A stretch of 64,000 nucleotides of DNA from Flectobacillus longus (lineage in GTDB: Bacteria; Bacteroidota; Bacteroidia; Cytophagales; Spirosomataceae): contig NZ_JASHIC010000026.1 in assembly GCF_030056705.1 (NCBI RefSeq), positions 62,001 to 126,000 of the forward strand, in the 5' to 3' direction. The notes beneath the pieces were generated by a model. That model saw only the letters and a program-made list of their open reading frames with translations. It made no database searches and was not told the DNA's origin. Below, piece after piece: positions 37,690-47,591 of the stretch (position 1 is the stretch's first letter; each line of letters starts with the position of its first letter). The position numbers and the translations under genes were made by a program.

Positions 37690-39105
37690 ATGGATAAAAG
37701 AGTATTTGTCTATTGGGGAATAGGTATGCTAATGTGCTGTACGATAGGATATTCTCAAAATAGTCCCAACAATTTAAGCATTCAACAAGCCGTCGAAACA
37801 GCAACTGCCAACTATCCAACGATACGTGCCAAGATGTTAGCAATAGACGCAAACGAACATGATGCCGAAGCCAAAAAGTTAAACTATACCATGCCTTCGG
37901 TCGTGTTTCAGGCGCAAACTTTGTTTGCGAGTTCTAATCAGGTAAGAGGAACTTATTTTTCGAATGAGGGTGCTGCTATTCCGTCTTCGGGGACTACCAA
38001 TATCGATGGATTTGCTTCTGAGCCTGTATTTAGCAGTTTTACGACCATTTTGACGAGCTATAAATTAGCCACTTTTGGAAAAAAAGAAGCCGACTTAAAA
38101 GTAGCTAATGCCAGTATTCAGCAGGCAAAGTTGGATTACGAAAAGGAAGTCTATGTACATAAAGCAAAAGTATCAGATGCTTATATTCTGAGTTTGGTGT
38201 TCCAAGAGGCTACCAAAATTCAACAAAAAAATCTGGAACGAGCACAGGCATTTTACCAAACGATCAAAGCCAATGCCATCGCGGGCTTACGTGCAGGTGT
38301 AGACACCTCTTTGGCGGTTGCAGATATTGCCAAAGCTAAAATCTTGCTGATAGAAAGTCAAAAACTGGCAGAGCAGCAAAAAGTAAGATTGGCAGAATTA
38401 TTAGGTTTACCACAAAACCAATATCAGTTACTCGATACCAAATTGGATGGTACTCAGCCCTTTGCTTTAGCCAATAATTCTTCCGATAATCTTAATAATC
38501 ACCCTGTTCTTAGGTTTTTTGAAGCAAGGGTAAATACCTTAACGCTCAAAATCAATAGTATCCAAAAATCGTATTTACCTGCCATTATGGCTCGTGGGGC
38601 GGTATGGGCAAAGGGTTCGGGGATTGAAGATCACTTGGGTGCCGATGGCAATTATGTCTATAATCAGTCGCTTTCGGGACTTGGCTTTAGAGCCTATAAT
38701 TATATGTTGGGTTTGACTACCGTCTGGAATATGTCTGATATTTTCAGAATCAAAAAAGAAGCATCTGCCCAACATTCACTTAGTCAGGTTTATCAGAAAG
38801 AAAGAGATGAAGCAACTATCAAAATTCAATCAGAAGTAGCACAGTCGGCTATTGAATACCAAAAAGCAAAGGAAGTTTTTGAACAAATTCCATTGCAATT
38901 GACCTCTGCCAAAGCTGCCTATGCTCAGGCACAGTCACGCTACCAAGCGGGTTTGGGGACTATTCTGGAAGTAACTCAAACCCAAATGATTCTAAATCGT
39001 GCCGAAATAGACGAGATAGTAGCACGAAATAATGTTTGGAGGGCAGTGCTGCATCAATATGCTTCAAAAGGTGAACTAAGTGTTTTTCTCAATCAATTTA
39101 ACTAA
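37690..39105 (+). CDS. TolC-family outer-membrane efflux protein
   Basis: This 471-residue protein has a signal peptide (…CCTIGYSQ). Two long alpha-helical repeats contain heptad-rich stretches (KVRLAELLGLPQNQYQLLD and QLTSAKAAYAQAQSRYQAGL), typical of the TolC trimeric channel. It provides the outer-membrane duct for the RND pump and adaptor encoded just downstream (62-nt gap). The substrate is not evident; the pump's active-site sequence argues against a heavy-metal type. Confidence 0.92.
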   Translation: MDKRVFVYWGIGMLMCCTIGYSQNSPNNLSIQQAVETATANYPTIRAKMLAIDANEHDAEAKKLNYTMPSVVFQAQTLFASSNQVRGTYFSNEGAAIPSSGTTNIDGFASEPVFSSFTTILTSYKLATFGKKEADLKVANASIQQAKLDYEKEVYVHKAKVSDAYILSLVFQEATKIQQKNLERAQAFYQTIKANAIAGLRAGVDTSLAVADIAKAKILLIESQKLAEQQKVRLAELLGLPQNQYQLLDTKLDGTQPFALANNSSDNLNNHPVLRFFEARVNTLTLKINSIQKSYLPAIMARGAVWAKGSGIEDHLGADGNYVYNQSLSGLGFRAYNYMLGLTTVWNMSDIFRIKKEASAQHSLSQVYQKERDEATIKIQSEVAQSAIEYQKAKEVFEQIPLQLTSAKAAYAQAQSRYQAGLGTILEVTQTQMILNRAEIDEIVARNNVWRAVLHQYASKGELSVFLNQFN

Positions 39106-39166
39106 AGAATTCGAGCGATAGGGTTTTGATAATTTCAATCACCTATCAACTCAATGATGATAAAAT

Positions 39167-42100
39167 ATGGACAAATTACTCACAGGAGCCTTATCGAAAC
39201 CCATAACTGTCATTGTGGCAATTCTTGGGCTGACGATTTTTTCGATTTTGGCTTTATTCAAAATACCCATTGATATTTTTCCAAAACTGAATTTACCAAC
39301 AATTTATATTGCACAACCCTACGGTGGAATGACGCCCGCCCAGTTGGAGGGCTTCATTTCTACCCGTTACCAAAACCAAATGTTGTATGTCTCGGGTGTA
39401 AAAGATATTGAGGTAAGAAATGTACAGGGGCTATGTATTGTGAAGTTGACTTTTTACGAAAATGTAAACATGGCGCAGGCAGCAGGGGAGGTTGCCAACA
39501 ACGTAAACCGCTCATTGAACTACATGCCTCCAGGGACAGTTCCCCCAACAGTAGTACGTTTTGATGCGACTAATTTGCCTGTAGGTCAGTTAGTTTTTAG
39601 TAGTAAAAAAGCAGATTTGAATGAGCTACAAGATTTGGCGTCTACCAAAATTCGTCCATTGTTTTCTCAAATTCCTGGGGCTTCTTCACCTTCACCTTTT
39701 GGAGGTAACGAACGTACTGTTGTGGTTAGGGTAGATCCCGAAGCAATGCGTAGTTATCAGTTAACACCTGATGAAATTGTGCAGTCGGTGGTTAAAAACA
39801 ACCAAATTTCACCTGCTGGGAACGTGCGTGTGGGCGACTATACTTACATGACGCCTATCAACTCGGTGATGAAACATGTAGAGGACTTTTTGAATGTGCC
39901 AATTAAAAGATTAACAGGGACTACCATTTTCTTGCGAGATGTGGCCTCGGTCGAAGATGCCGCCGATGTGACAGTAGGATATGCTTTAGTAGATGGTAAA
40001 CGTTCGGTGTATATTCCTCTCACCAAAACGTCTGACGCCTCAACGATGAGTGTTGTTAAGGCATTGAAGGCAAAAATGCCAGAAATGCAATCACTTTTAC
40101 CCGACTATGTAGAGCTAAAATATGTGTTTGACCAGTCGGTATATGTGACCAATGCGGTCGAAAGTTTAGGAACAGAAGGTTTGATTGGGGCATTGTTGAC
40201 GGGCTTGGTGGTATTACTTTTCTTGGGTGATTTAAGGAGCTCGCTTGTGGTTATCATTACGATTCCAACCTCATTGCTAGTAGCAATTTTGGCGCTGAAT
40301 TTAGTAGGTGAAACCATCAACATCATGACCCTGTCTGGACTTGCTTTGGCTATTGGTATTTTGGTTGACCAAGCTACCGTAGTAATCGAAAATATTCACC
40401 AACATTTGGAAATGGGCAAGTCCAAAGCTTGGGCTATTTTGGATGCCACTCGTGAAGTTTCGTTCCCCTTGGTCTTGATTACACTTTGTATTTTGGCAGT
40501 TTTTGCACCTGCATTATTGATGACAGGCGTTCCCAAAGGAATGTTTATGCCTTTGTCGTTGGCAGTCGGTTTTTCGATGATTGCCTCATTTATATTTTCT
40601 CAAACACTAGTTCCAGTATTGGCAAACTGGTGGTTGAAAGGACACGAACATCCTGTAAAACATGAGAAAAAAATCTTGAATGATTTGGATAGCCCACACG
40701 AAGAGGCTATGGAAGAGTATGAAGAAAAACATCCAGAAAAAACTTCAGGATTTGAGAAGTTCAAACTGGGTTATCTACGACTCTTAGAAAGTTTGATGAA
40801 TCAGAAAAAGGCTTTAATTCTCGGCTACCTTGTTGTGACGATTGGTGTTGTTGTGGTTGGTTTTATGAAAATTGGAAAAGATATGATGCCCAAACTCAAC
40901 CACTCTCACCAATTTCAGGTAAGAATTATTGGACAACAAGGGAAACGCATTGAACGAACCGAATTAGCCGTAAAACAGGTCATAGGCATTATTAAAAGTA
41001 TTGTTCAAGATAAGAATATTGAGATTTCATCGGCATTTGTTGGTATGACGCCATCTAGTTATGGAACAAGTTCCTTGTATGTATTCAATGCAGGTCCTCA
41101 CGAGGCTACGCTTCAAGTCAATATTGCAAAGGAATATGAAATGACTTCATTGGATAACCTAAAAGATGAAATTCGTAAAAAGGTGCGTGAACAATTATCA
41201 GGTGTAAATGTGTCTTTTGAGCCTATTGATTTAACGGATAAAATTATGAGTCAAGGTTCGTTAACGCCGATTGAGGTGAGAATAGGAGGAAAGGATTTGA
41301 AAGATGGGCAAAAGTATGCCAATCAACTGATCACTGAATTAAAGAAGATTTCGTACCTCCGTGATATTCGTATCAACCAACCATTGAACTATCCAAGTTT
41401 TGATATTAAAATAGATCGAGTTCGTTTAGCTCAGTTTGGACTAACCGCCGATATGGTATCCAAATCGGTTGTGGCTGCGACCTCTTCGAGCCGTTTTACA
41501 GCCAAAAACTTTTGGTTAGATGAGAAGAAAGGATATGCTTATCAGGTACAAGTAGCTTTACCTGAGTACGAAATGTCTTCGGTACAGGATATGGAAAATA
41601 TTCCACTGATTTCGGGACAATTACGACCAACCTTGGGAGATGTTGCTACGATTACACCAACAACAATTCCTGGGGAATACGACCGTGTAGGTCCTCGACG
41701 CATTGTAACAGTCTCAGCGAATATCCATCAGGTTGATTTGGGTACAGCTACCGTTGATGTCAATCGTGCTATTGCTCAAGCAGGTGAAACGCCTAAAGGA
41801 ACTGTCGTAGAATTGAAAGGAATGGCAAAGCTTTTAGAGGAAACGCTTCAAAGCTTAAGTTCTGGCTTAGCACTAGCTATTGTGGTGATTTTCTTGTTGC
41901 TAGCGGCTAATTACCAGTCTTTTAAGGTGTCAGGCGTAGTATTAGTGACAATACCTGCTGTATTGGCGGGCTCGATTTTGATTCTTTTAGCAACAGGAAG
42001 CACGCTCAATCTACAATCCTATATGGGTATTATTATGTCAGTGGGGGTATCGGTTGCGAATGCACTTTTATTGGTAACTAATGCCGAAACACTTCGATTA

Positions 42101-42376
42101 AGCTACAAAGATTCCTATCAAGCTGCCAAAGTAGCAGGAGCCGTTCGATTGCGACCGATTTTGATGACTTCTATCGCCATGGTCGTAGGGATGATTCCGA
42201 TGGCAAGTGGTATGAGCGAGTCAGGTGAACAAAGTGCACCATTGGGACGAGCAGTTATTGGAGGTTTGGTTGCGTCAACTTTTGCTGCCTTGTTGGTATT
42301 GCCTGTTGTATTTGCAGCCGTTCAGAAAAATAGCTCGTTAGTATCACCTTCGTTAAATCCTGAGGATAAAAATTAG
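39167..42376 (+). CDS. RND-family efflux pump, inner-membrane permease
   Basis: This 1069-residue protein has the AcrB-like duplicated architecture: 12 membrane helices and two large periplasmic loops (PYGGMTPAQLEG marks the first). The proton-relay segment in helix 4 reads LAIGILVDQATVVIENI, with D401 kept but Gln402 where AcrB has a second Asp. The central linker is long and charged (about 500-535). Its sequence is unlike the CzcA/CusA pump at 56765 (VDGAVVMVE), so it probably exports organic compounds rather than metals. The gene lies between those for the TolC and MFP partners. Confidence 0.92.
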   Translation: MDKLLTGALSKPITVIVAILGLTIFSILALFKIPIDIFPKLNLPTIYIAQPYGGMTPAQLEGFISTRYQNQMLYVSGVKDIEVRNVQGLCIVKLTFYENVNMAQAAGEVANNVNRSLNYMPPGTVPPTVVRFDATNLPVGQLVFSSKKADLNELQDLASTKIRPLFSQIPGASSPSPFGGNERTVVVRVDPEAMRSYQLTPDEIVQSVVKNNQISPAGNVRVGDYTYMTPINSVMKHVEDFLNVPIKRLTGTTIFLRDVASVEDAADVTVGYALVDGKRSVYIPLTKTSDASTMSVVKALKAKMPEMQSLLPDYVELKYVFDQSVYVTNAVESLGTEGLIGALLTGLVVLLFLGDLRSSLVVIITIPTSLLVAILALNLVGETINIMTLSGLALAIGILVDQATVVIENIHQHLEMGKSKAWAILDATREVSFPLVLITLCILAVFAPALLMTGVPKGMFMPLSLAVGFSMIASFIFSQTLVPVLANWWLKGHEHPVKHEKKILNDLDSPHEEAMEEYEEKHPEKTSGFEKFKLGYLRLLESLMNQKKALILGYLVVTIGVVVVGFMKIGKDMMPKLNHSHQFQVRIIGQQGKRIERTELAVKQVIGIIKSIVQDKNIEISSAFVGMTPSSYGTSSLYVFNAGPHEATLQVNIAKEYEMTSLDNLKDEIRKKVREQLSGVNVSFEPIDLTDKIMSQGSLTPIEVRIGGKDLKDGQKYANQLITELKKISYLRDIRINQPLNYPSFDIKIDRVRLAQFGLTADMVSKSVVAATSSSRFTAKNFWLDEKKGYAYQVQVALPEYEMSSVQDMENIPLISGQLRPTLGDVATITPTTIPGEYDRVGPRRIVTVSANIHQVDLGTATVDVNRAIAQAGETPKGTVVELKGMAKLLEETLQSLSSGLALAIVVIFLLLAANYQSFKVSGVVLVTIPAVLAGSILILLATGSTLNLQSYMGIIMSVGVSVANALLLVTNAETLRLSYKDSYQAAKVAGAVRLRPILMTSIAMVVGMIPMASGMSESGEQSAPLGRAVIGGLVASTFAALLVLPVVFAAVQKNSSLVSPSLNPEDKN

Positions 42377-42402
42377 TATTCAGATTCAAAATATTGAACG
42401 TT

Positions 42403-43500
42403 ATGAAACTCTCACATCTTATCATATTAGCGGCTTTGACAAGCCAACTTTTATTGGATTCTTGCACCCAATCCAAATCAGAACCTATCAGCTCTAATAC
42501 CGAAGAGCAAGTGATATATCCTGCCATCAAGGTAGAAAGCGCTAAACCTAGCCAAGAATTACAAATTCCTGGCGAATTAGAAAGCTACTTTGAAACCGAC
42601 CTTTTTCCTAAAGTAAACGGATATATCAAAAGAATTAATGTGGATATTGGCGACCGTGTGAGTACTGGGCAAGTATTGGCCGTACTCGATGCTCCCGAAC
42701 TAAGTTTGCAATTGGCGGAGGCTACTGCCAAAATGCGTTCGGCTGAGTCGCAACTCAATACGAGTAAATCGGTGTATAAAAGGTTGCAAAAAGCCAATCA
42801 AACCCCTGGGACAGTTTCGCCAAATGATTTGGATATTGCCCATTCAAAGATTGTATCTGATAGTTTGACGTGGTTGGGCACAAAGGCCGTTTATCAATCC
42901 ATTCAAGTGATGACTGAATATCTATCCATCAAAGCACCTTTTGATGGCGTAGTTGCCGAACGTCGTTTGTCGCCTGGGGCTTTTGTCGGACCTAATGATA
43001 AAAGTGCGGTGGCTATTTTTAAAATCAAACAAGAAAATAGACTTCGTTTAAGAATTCCTGTACCTGAACGATACATCAGTGCTATTCGTTTGAATCAACC
43101 TATCTCTTTTTCCGTAATGAATTTGCCAGACAAGCAGTTTACTGGAAAAGTGAGTCGTATATCACATAACGTTAATAAACAAACTCGCTCCGAACTCATC
43201 GAAATTGATGTTCAGAATCCTCAATTGCAGTTAGTATCTGGTACCTATACACAAGTGACTTTGCCTTTTCAGCGCAATACGACTAGTCTCACTGTGCCTA
43301 GTTCGGCTGTGGCTACTACCTTAGAAAAATGCTTTGTGGTAAAGGTAGAAAACGGAATAGCTTCATGGGTTGAAGTAAAAAAAGGGATAGAAGCTGAGGG
43401 AAAAGTAGAAATTTTTGGTGACATCAAATCTGGCGATACGGTGCTCAAAACGGCATCTGACGAAATACCCAACGGCGTAGCTGTAAAAACGAAATTATAA
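42403..43500 (+). CDS. RND periplasmic adaptor (membrane fusion protein), lipoprotein
   Basis: The ATG at 42403 gives 365 residues with a lipoprotein-like signal (LLLDSC). An upstream TTG at 42394 is less likely. The lipoyl/barrel-sandwich halves are seen at NGYIKRINVDIGDRVSTGQV and IKAPFDGVVAERRLSPGAFV, separated by a short helical hairpin, then a beta-barrel (RLRIPVPERYISAI). It bridges the pump at 39167 and the TolC-like channel. The gene follows the pump by 26 nt and ends the operon at a hairpin. Confidence 0.92.
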   Translation: MKLSHLIILAALTSQLLLDSCTQSKSEPISSNTEEQVIYPAIKVESAKPSQELQIPGELESYFETDLFPKVNGYIKRINVDIGDRVSTGQVLAVLDAPELSLQLAEATAKMRSAESQLNTSKSVYKRLQKANQTPGTVSPNDLDIAHSKIVSDSLTWLGTKAVYQSIQVMTEYLSIKAPFDGVVAERRLSPGAFVGPNDKSAVAIFKIKQENRLRLRIPVPERYISAIRLNQPISFSVMNLPDKQFTGKVSRISHNVNKQTRSELIEIDVQNPQLQLVSGTYTQVTLPFQRNTTSLTVPSSAVATTLEKCFVVKVENGIASWVEVKKGIEAEGKVEIFGDIKSGDTVLKTASDEIPNGVAVKTKL

Positions 43501-43505
43501 GAAAA

Positions 43506-43545
43506 GCACTGGTCAAGTGATCAGTTCAGTAAATACGACCAGTGC
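43506..43545 (+). terminator. Hairpin after the RND operon
   Basis: GCACTGGTC (43506-43514) pairs with GACCAGTGC (43537-43545) around a 22-nt loop, 5 nt after the adaptor stop codon. No T tract follows, so termination may be partial. Confidence 0.45.
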
Positions 43546-43582
43546 TCCAAAATACTTACCAACAATTTAATAAAACAAAACT

Positions 43583-44131
43583 ATGAGAACCATTATTTCA
43601 CTTTTGCTTTTAACCCTGTTGACCTTTCAGACTAAAGCTGGAAAACAACCCAAAGGCAATCATATTTCAAGAATTTTGGGCAATAGTAAAGATATTGCCT
43701 TGCCAAATATTGCCACGCAAGACATCCGTTCGGTGGACTGGAAAGCGAGTAAAGGGGCGATAGAAGTACATATCAAAGATGGTCAAACTCAAATATTGGA
43801 CATACATCATTTTTGGGGTTATCAGCAAGAAGATAAAGACGTGTATCGTTTTTTTGAAGGTAATTTTTACAAGGTTGAACAACTAGGAAAACTAGTGGTT
43901 TATTCACAAGAAAACTTTGTGGGTGATACCAACAATACACTTTATTATTTTAGCGAAACGCCTGATTCTCCTATTTTATGGATGTCACGCCAAAACTTAA
44001 AAATGGTTTTTCATGATAAAAGTTGTGTGCTTGAACAACTTGAAAAACTTCCTTGGACAAAACCTATTGCTGCTTATTCTAAAAAAGATAAAAGCTTTAT
44101 GATTGAGCATTGGCTGGAAGATTGTCAATAG
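43583..44131 (+). CDS. Secreted hypothetical protein
   Basis: The 182-residue product has a signal peptide (MRTIISLLLLTLLTFQTKAG). The mature part is mixed alpha/beta with several aromatic strands (HHFWGYQQEDKDVYRFFEGN). I do not recognise the family; it resembles small periplasmic Bacteroidota proteins of unknown function. It lies between the RND operon and the cytochrome gene, with a hairpin before it and a CRP/FNR-like site after it, so it may be its own transcript. Confidence 0.7.
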   Translation: MRTIISLLLLTLLTFQTKAGKQPKGNHISRILGNSKDIALPNIATQDIRSVDWKASKGAIEVHIKDGQTQILDIHHFWGYQQEDKDVYRFFEGNFYKVEQLGKLVVYSQENFVGDTNNTLYYFSETPDSPILWMSRQNLKMVFHDKSCVLEQLEKLPWTKPIAAYSKKDKSFMIEHWLEDCQ

Positions 44132-44141
44132 TTTTGGCATC

Positions 44142-44157
44142 TGTGACAGATGTTACA
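44142..44157. promoter_or_regulatory. CRP/FNR-like inverted repeat upstream of the cytochrome gene
   Basis: TGTGA-N6-TTACA (44142-44157) differs by one base from the CRP/FNR-type half-site arrangement. It lies 87 nt before the cytochrome c start codon. An oxygen- or redox-responsive control would fit, but a single site is weak evidence. Confidence 0.3.
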
Positions 44158-44243
44158 GAATAATATGAATCACTCTGCTAACTTTGAAATACATTGATTG
44201 ATTAAATAAGACAATTCTAAATTCACTCATTTAGTTTAAAGTT

Positions 44244-45290
44244 ATGCAGAGCAATATCGAAAATTCTTTGGGTTTCTCTACCAAAATGATGCTAGGACTG
44301 GTTTCGGTTCTAGTTGTTTTGGTTTTTACGGTTTTAGGTTTGGTCGTAAATGAAAAACCATCAGATAGTTCCAACTCAATAGATTCACTTTTGGTAAAAA
44401 ACTATCAAGCACCCGATTCCAATTTTACACATTTATGGGAAGCACCCGCCGATTGGCGATTAGCTCAACTCGATAAAAATCAGCGTGATTTGATTCACTA
44501 TGGGAAAGATTTGATTGCTAATACTGCTGAATATTTAGGCCCCAATGGCACAGTCTCTCATATTTCTAATGGAATGAATTGTCAAAATTGCCATTTGAAT
44601 GCGGGCACCAAGGCATGGGGAAACAACTATTTTGCGGTGGCATCTATCTATCCCAAATTTCGTGCTCGTTCAGGAAGACTTGAATCGAAAGAAAAACGAA
44701 TTAATGATTGTTTTGAGAGAAGTTTGAATGGAAAAGCATTGGATTCGACCAGTAAAGAAATGCGTGCTATAGTGGCATATATGGACTGGATAGGTTCAGA
44801 CGTAGAGAAAAAACATACGCCAAAGGGCACGGGTATTTTTAAATTAAAACTACTCAAGCGCGCTGCTGACCCTACAAAAGGTGCGGAAGTTTACACCCAA
44901 AAATGCCAAAGTTGCCACCAGACAAATGGGCAAGGAATATTGGCAGAAGGAGGGAAGAAGTTTACTTATCCTCCGCTTTGGGGTAAAAATAGTTATAATG
45001 ATGGTGCAGGTTTGTATCGCTTGTCCAACTTGGCTGGCTATGTCAAATACAATATGCCTTTAGGTGTTACTTACCAGAATACACAACTGAGCGACGAGGA
45101 GGCTTGGGATGTAGCGGCGTATATCAACTCACAAATCAGACCGCATAAAGATTTGAGTCAAGATTGGCCGAAAATTGCGGATAAACCTTTCGACCATCCT
45201 TTTGGGCCCTATACAGACCCTTTTTCAGAACTGCAACATAAATACGGTCCTTTCAAAGCCATAAAAGACTGGAAGAAGAAAAGAAATTAG
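44244..45290 (+). CDS. Di-haem c-type cytochrome, TsdA (thiosulfate dehydrogenase)-like
   Basis: This 348-residue protein has an N-terminal membrane anchor (about 13-35) and two haem c motifs, CQNCH at 113-117 and CQSCH at 221-225. The first domain (NCHLNAGTKAWGNNY, then VAYMDWIGSD) and the second (GKNSYNDGAGLYRL, then YNMPLG) match the TsdA/SoxA-like cytochromes that oxidise thiosulfate to tetrathionate or run the reverse reaction. The next gene is DsrE-like, another sulfur-linked family. The family is well supported; the direction and substrate of the reaction are inferred. Confidence 0.82.
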   Translation: MQSNIENSLGFSTKMMLGLVSVLVVLVFTVLGLVVNEKPSDSSNSIDSLLVKNYQAPDSNFTHLWEAPADWRLAQLDKNQRDLIHYGKDLIANTAEYLGPNGTVSHISNGMNCQNCHLNAGTKAWGNNYFAVASIYPKFRARSGRLESKEKRINDCFERSLNGKALDSTSKEMRAIVAYMDWIGSDVEKKHTPKGTGIFKLKLLKRAADPTKGAEVYTQKCQSCHQTNGQGILAEGGKKFTYPPLWGKNSYNDGAGLYRLSNLAGYVKYNMPLGVTYQNTQLSDEEAWDVAAYINSQIRPHKDLSQDWPKIADKPFDHPFGPYTDPFSELQHKYGPFKAIKDWKKKRN

Positions 45291-45356
45291 TTAACTTTAA
45301 GCGCTTCTGTTCACAAGCTAGTCTTCAATATTTTAAACTCAAATTACTCTATAACA

Positions 45357-45785
45357 ATGAAAAAAATACTTTTTTGGGCATTGGCTTTCTGGTGCATAGC
45401 TAGCCTTCCCTCGTTTTCACAAAAAACTAAAAAAATGAAAGAACACGCGATTGTATTTCACCTAGCAACACCCGACACTGCGGCTTATCGTGCCTTGACG
45501 AAACAATTAAATAACGTTTTGGAAGTTTGGCCAACCGCCAAGTTAGAGGTGGTTGTACACAATAAGGGTATTGGATTTATGAAAAAAGAAGGGAATGTTC
45601 TCACTCCTCAAATTGAAGCACTCACCCAAAAAGGCGTTGTTTTTGCGGTTTGTGAAAATACCATGAAATCCCAGAAAATAACCAAAGACCAAATTCTTCC
45701 TACAGCTCAATACGTCCCCGTCGCACTAATCGAATTAGCGCTCAAACAAGAGGAGGGTTGGTCGTACATAAAGGCAGGGTTTTAA
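45357..45785 (+). CDS. Secreted DsrE/DsrF-like protein
   Basis: The 142-residue product has a signal peptide (ALAFWCIASLPSFSQ) and a DsrE fold ending in the family's typical IELALKQEEGWSYIKAGF. DsrE proteins take part in sulfur transfer; periplasmic members in Bacteroidota often sit beside cytochromes and rhodaneses. One Cys (in FAVCENTM) is at the position often used for persulfide binding. It lies 66 nt after the TsdA-like gene and is probably in the same transcript. Confidence 0.8.
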   Translation: MKKILFWALAFWCIASLPSFSQKTKKMKEHAIVFHLATPDTAAYRALTKQLNNVLEVWPTAKLEVVVHNKGIGFMKKEGNVLTPQIEALTQKGVVFAVCENTMKSQKITKDQILPTAQYVPVALIELALKQEEGWSYIKAGF

Positions 45786-45867
45786 GCTATTGCGGATTGG
45801 GGATTTCTGATTTCGGAAATATGAGAGGTTGCCTCTACAACAACATTCTTAAGAAAGACCTTCTTTG

Positions 45868-45925
45868 AGCTCCGTAGGAGCGATAGAAAGCAAACTATCT
45901 TGCTTTCTGTCGCTCCTACAGAGCT
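45868..45925. repeat. Long hairpin repeat (26-bp stem)
   Basis: The arms 45868-45893 and 45900-45925 pair over 26 bp with two G-U-type mismatches around a 6-nt loop. Core blocks are TCCGTAGGAGCGATAGAAAG and CTTTCTGTCGCTCCTACAGA. It has no T tract and looks like a mobile REP-type hairpin rather than a simple terminator. Confidence 0.7.
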
Positions 45926-46068
45926 GATGTTAAAGTTATGCTTCTTGAGAATTCTCAAGTAAAAAGGCATATTATTAACGCATAATGCCTACAGCTCTGC
46001 GCCTACAGCAAAATCTTCCTAAAATTCCTTCTGTAACAAATATCACTTTTTACCATTTTTCTCTTTGA

Positions 46069-46076
46069 TAATTTTG
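46069..46076 (+). promoter_or_regulatory. Promoter -7 box before the porin gene
   Basis: TAATTTTG matches the Bacteroidota -7 consensus exactly, 23 nt before the start codon at 46100. No TTG is found at the ideal -33 spacing. Confidence 0.4.
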
Positions 46077-46099
46077 GGCATACTTAATCACTTAGATGT

Positions 46100-47461
46100 A
46101 TGCGTAATATTTTTCAAATAGTCATTTTCTTTATTTTTCCGTTGGTCTTACAGGCACAAACGGATAGTAGTTTTGTCGGAGCATTGTCCAAAGGAAATAT
46201 CACGGGTCAGGTTAGATTGATGTCCATTTCGACTTGGAATAAGGACGAGCTCAGCGATTATTCGGCTGGAGCTGTTGGGCTTACGCTTGGCTATCAAACC
46301 TTATCGTTCAAGGGTTTTCGATTGGCTATTTCTGGTAGTTTGACACAGCAGATATATGCCCCTAACTTTTCTATTCCAGACCCCAAAACCCTTCAGCTAA
46401 ATCGTTATGAGTGGGGAATGTTTGATTTTACCAATCCTAACAATAAGGATATACTTTTGCGTTTGCAGGAACTCAATTTGCAGTATCGCACCAAGAAAAT
46501 CCAAGCATTAATCGGCAATTATATTCCTCAAAATATCTTTTTAAATGCACAAGATGGACGCATGAGCCCGACTCTGGTGCAGGGGATTTCGTTTAAATAC
46601 TTTCCCAATTCAGGATGGCAAATTGGTCTTGAAGCTATCACAGGCATGAACCCTAGGTCGGCGGTAAAATGGGTTTCTGTAGCAAATTCTTTTGGTATTT
46701 ATCCTGTAGGATTAAATCCAGATGGAGCAAAATCACAATATGCGGGTCATACCACTACCAAGGGTATTGGTATCGCTGAAGTAATGTTTAAACCAAACGC
46801 AAAGTGGCAAATCTTGGCGAGTGATATATTAGTCGAAAATGTTTTTCATACTGCCTATCTCAAAACAGAATACCGCAAATCTATTTGGAACAACCAACAG
46901 TTAATGTTGGGAGGATTGCTAGCAACCCAGCGACAGCTTGGAAATGGTGGGAGCGATGTAGCTAGTCAGGTGTATTTTACCAAAGGAAATAAGCCCATTA
47001 TTATTAATGTCAGATTAGGTTTGAAAGATAAAAAATGGGAAGGTTCACTCAATTTCGGGCGTATTACCGCACAAGGACGTTATCAGATGCCACGTGAATG
47101 GGGCGTAGAGCAGTTTTATACTTTTATTCCCAGAGAGCGAAATGAAGGTTCGGGAGATGTCTGGGCATACACAGCGAAATACGCTTATACTTTCTCCAAA
47201 AATTGGAAGCTTGAGGCAGCTTATGGGTATTATAACATGCCAGATGTAAAAGATACTCGACTGAATAAATATGGCGTACCAGATTATTCGCATACGATGC
47301 TTAATGTGCAGTATAATTTTCAGGGAAATTTGAAAGGACTAAGCCTGCAAGCGCTCGGCATATACAAAGCAAATCAGGGCTTGGTCTATGACAATCTCAA
47401 ATATGTCCAAAACAAAGTGGATATGAGCCAGTTGAATTTGGTAGTTAATTATAAATGGTAA
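46100..47461 (+). CDS. Outer-membrane beta-barrel porin, OprD-like
   Basis: This 453-residue protein has a signal peptide (IVIFFIFPLVLQAQ), amphipathic strands throughout and a C-terminal aromatic strand (LNLVVNYKW), as needed for barrel assembly. The overall pattern (FRLAISGSLTQQIY, LQYRTKKIQALIGNY, YGYYNMPD) fits the OprD-like porins of Bacteroidota. It presumably lets small solutes cross the outer membrane. Its place between the DsrE-like and DUF6132 genes suggests it belongs to the same physiological module. Confidence 0.7.
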   Translation: MRNIFQIVIFFIFPLVLQAQTDSSFVGALSKGNITGQVRLMSISTWNKDELSDYSAGAVGLTLGYQTLSFKGFRLAISGSLTQQIYAPNFSIPDPKTLQLNRYEWGMFDFTNPNNKDILLRLQELNLQYRTKKIQALIGNYIPQNIFLNAQDGRMSPTLVQGISFKYFPNSGWQIGLEAITGMNPRSAVKWVSVANSFGIYPVGLNPDGAKSQYAGHTTTKGIGIAEVMFKPNAKWQILASDILVENVFHTAYLKTEYRKSIWNNQQLMLGGLLATQRQLGNGGSDVASQVYFTKGNKPIIINVRLGLKDKKWEGSLNFGRITAQGRYQMPREWGVEQFYTFIPRERNEGSGDVWAYTAKYAYTFSKNWKLEAAYGYYNMPDVKDTRLNKYGVPDYSHTMLNVQYNFQGNLKGLSLQALGIYKANQGLVYDNLKYVQNKVDMSQLNLVVNYKW

Positions 47462-47591
47462 GTGATTTGGAAATTTGAGAATTTGAAGATTTGAAAATGT
47501 GTTCGTAAATAATTAATAGTCAATAATTTAATTTTTTAATGGGGCTTTTCTAGGAGTTTTATTTTATTAAGAAGCGTTCCTGTTATTCGCG

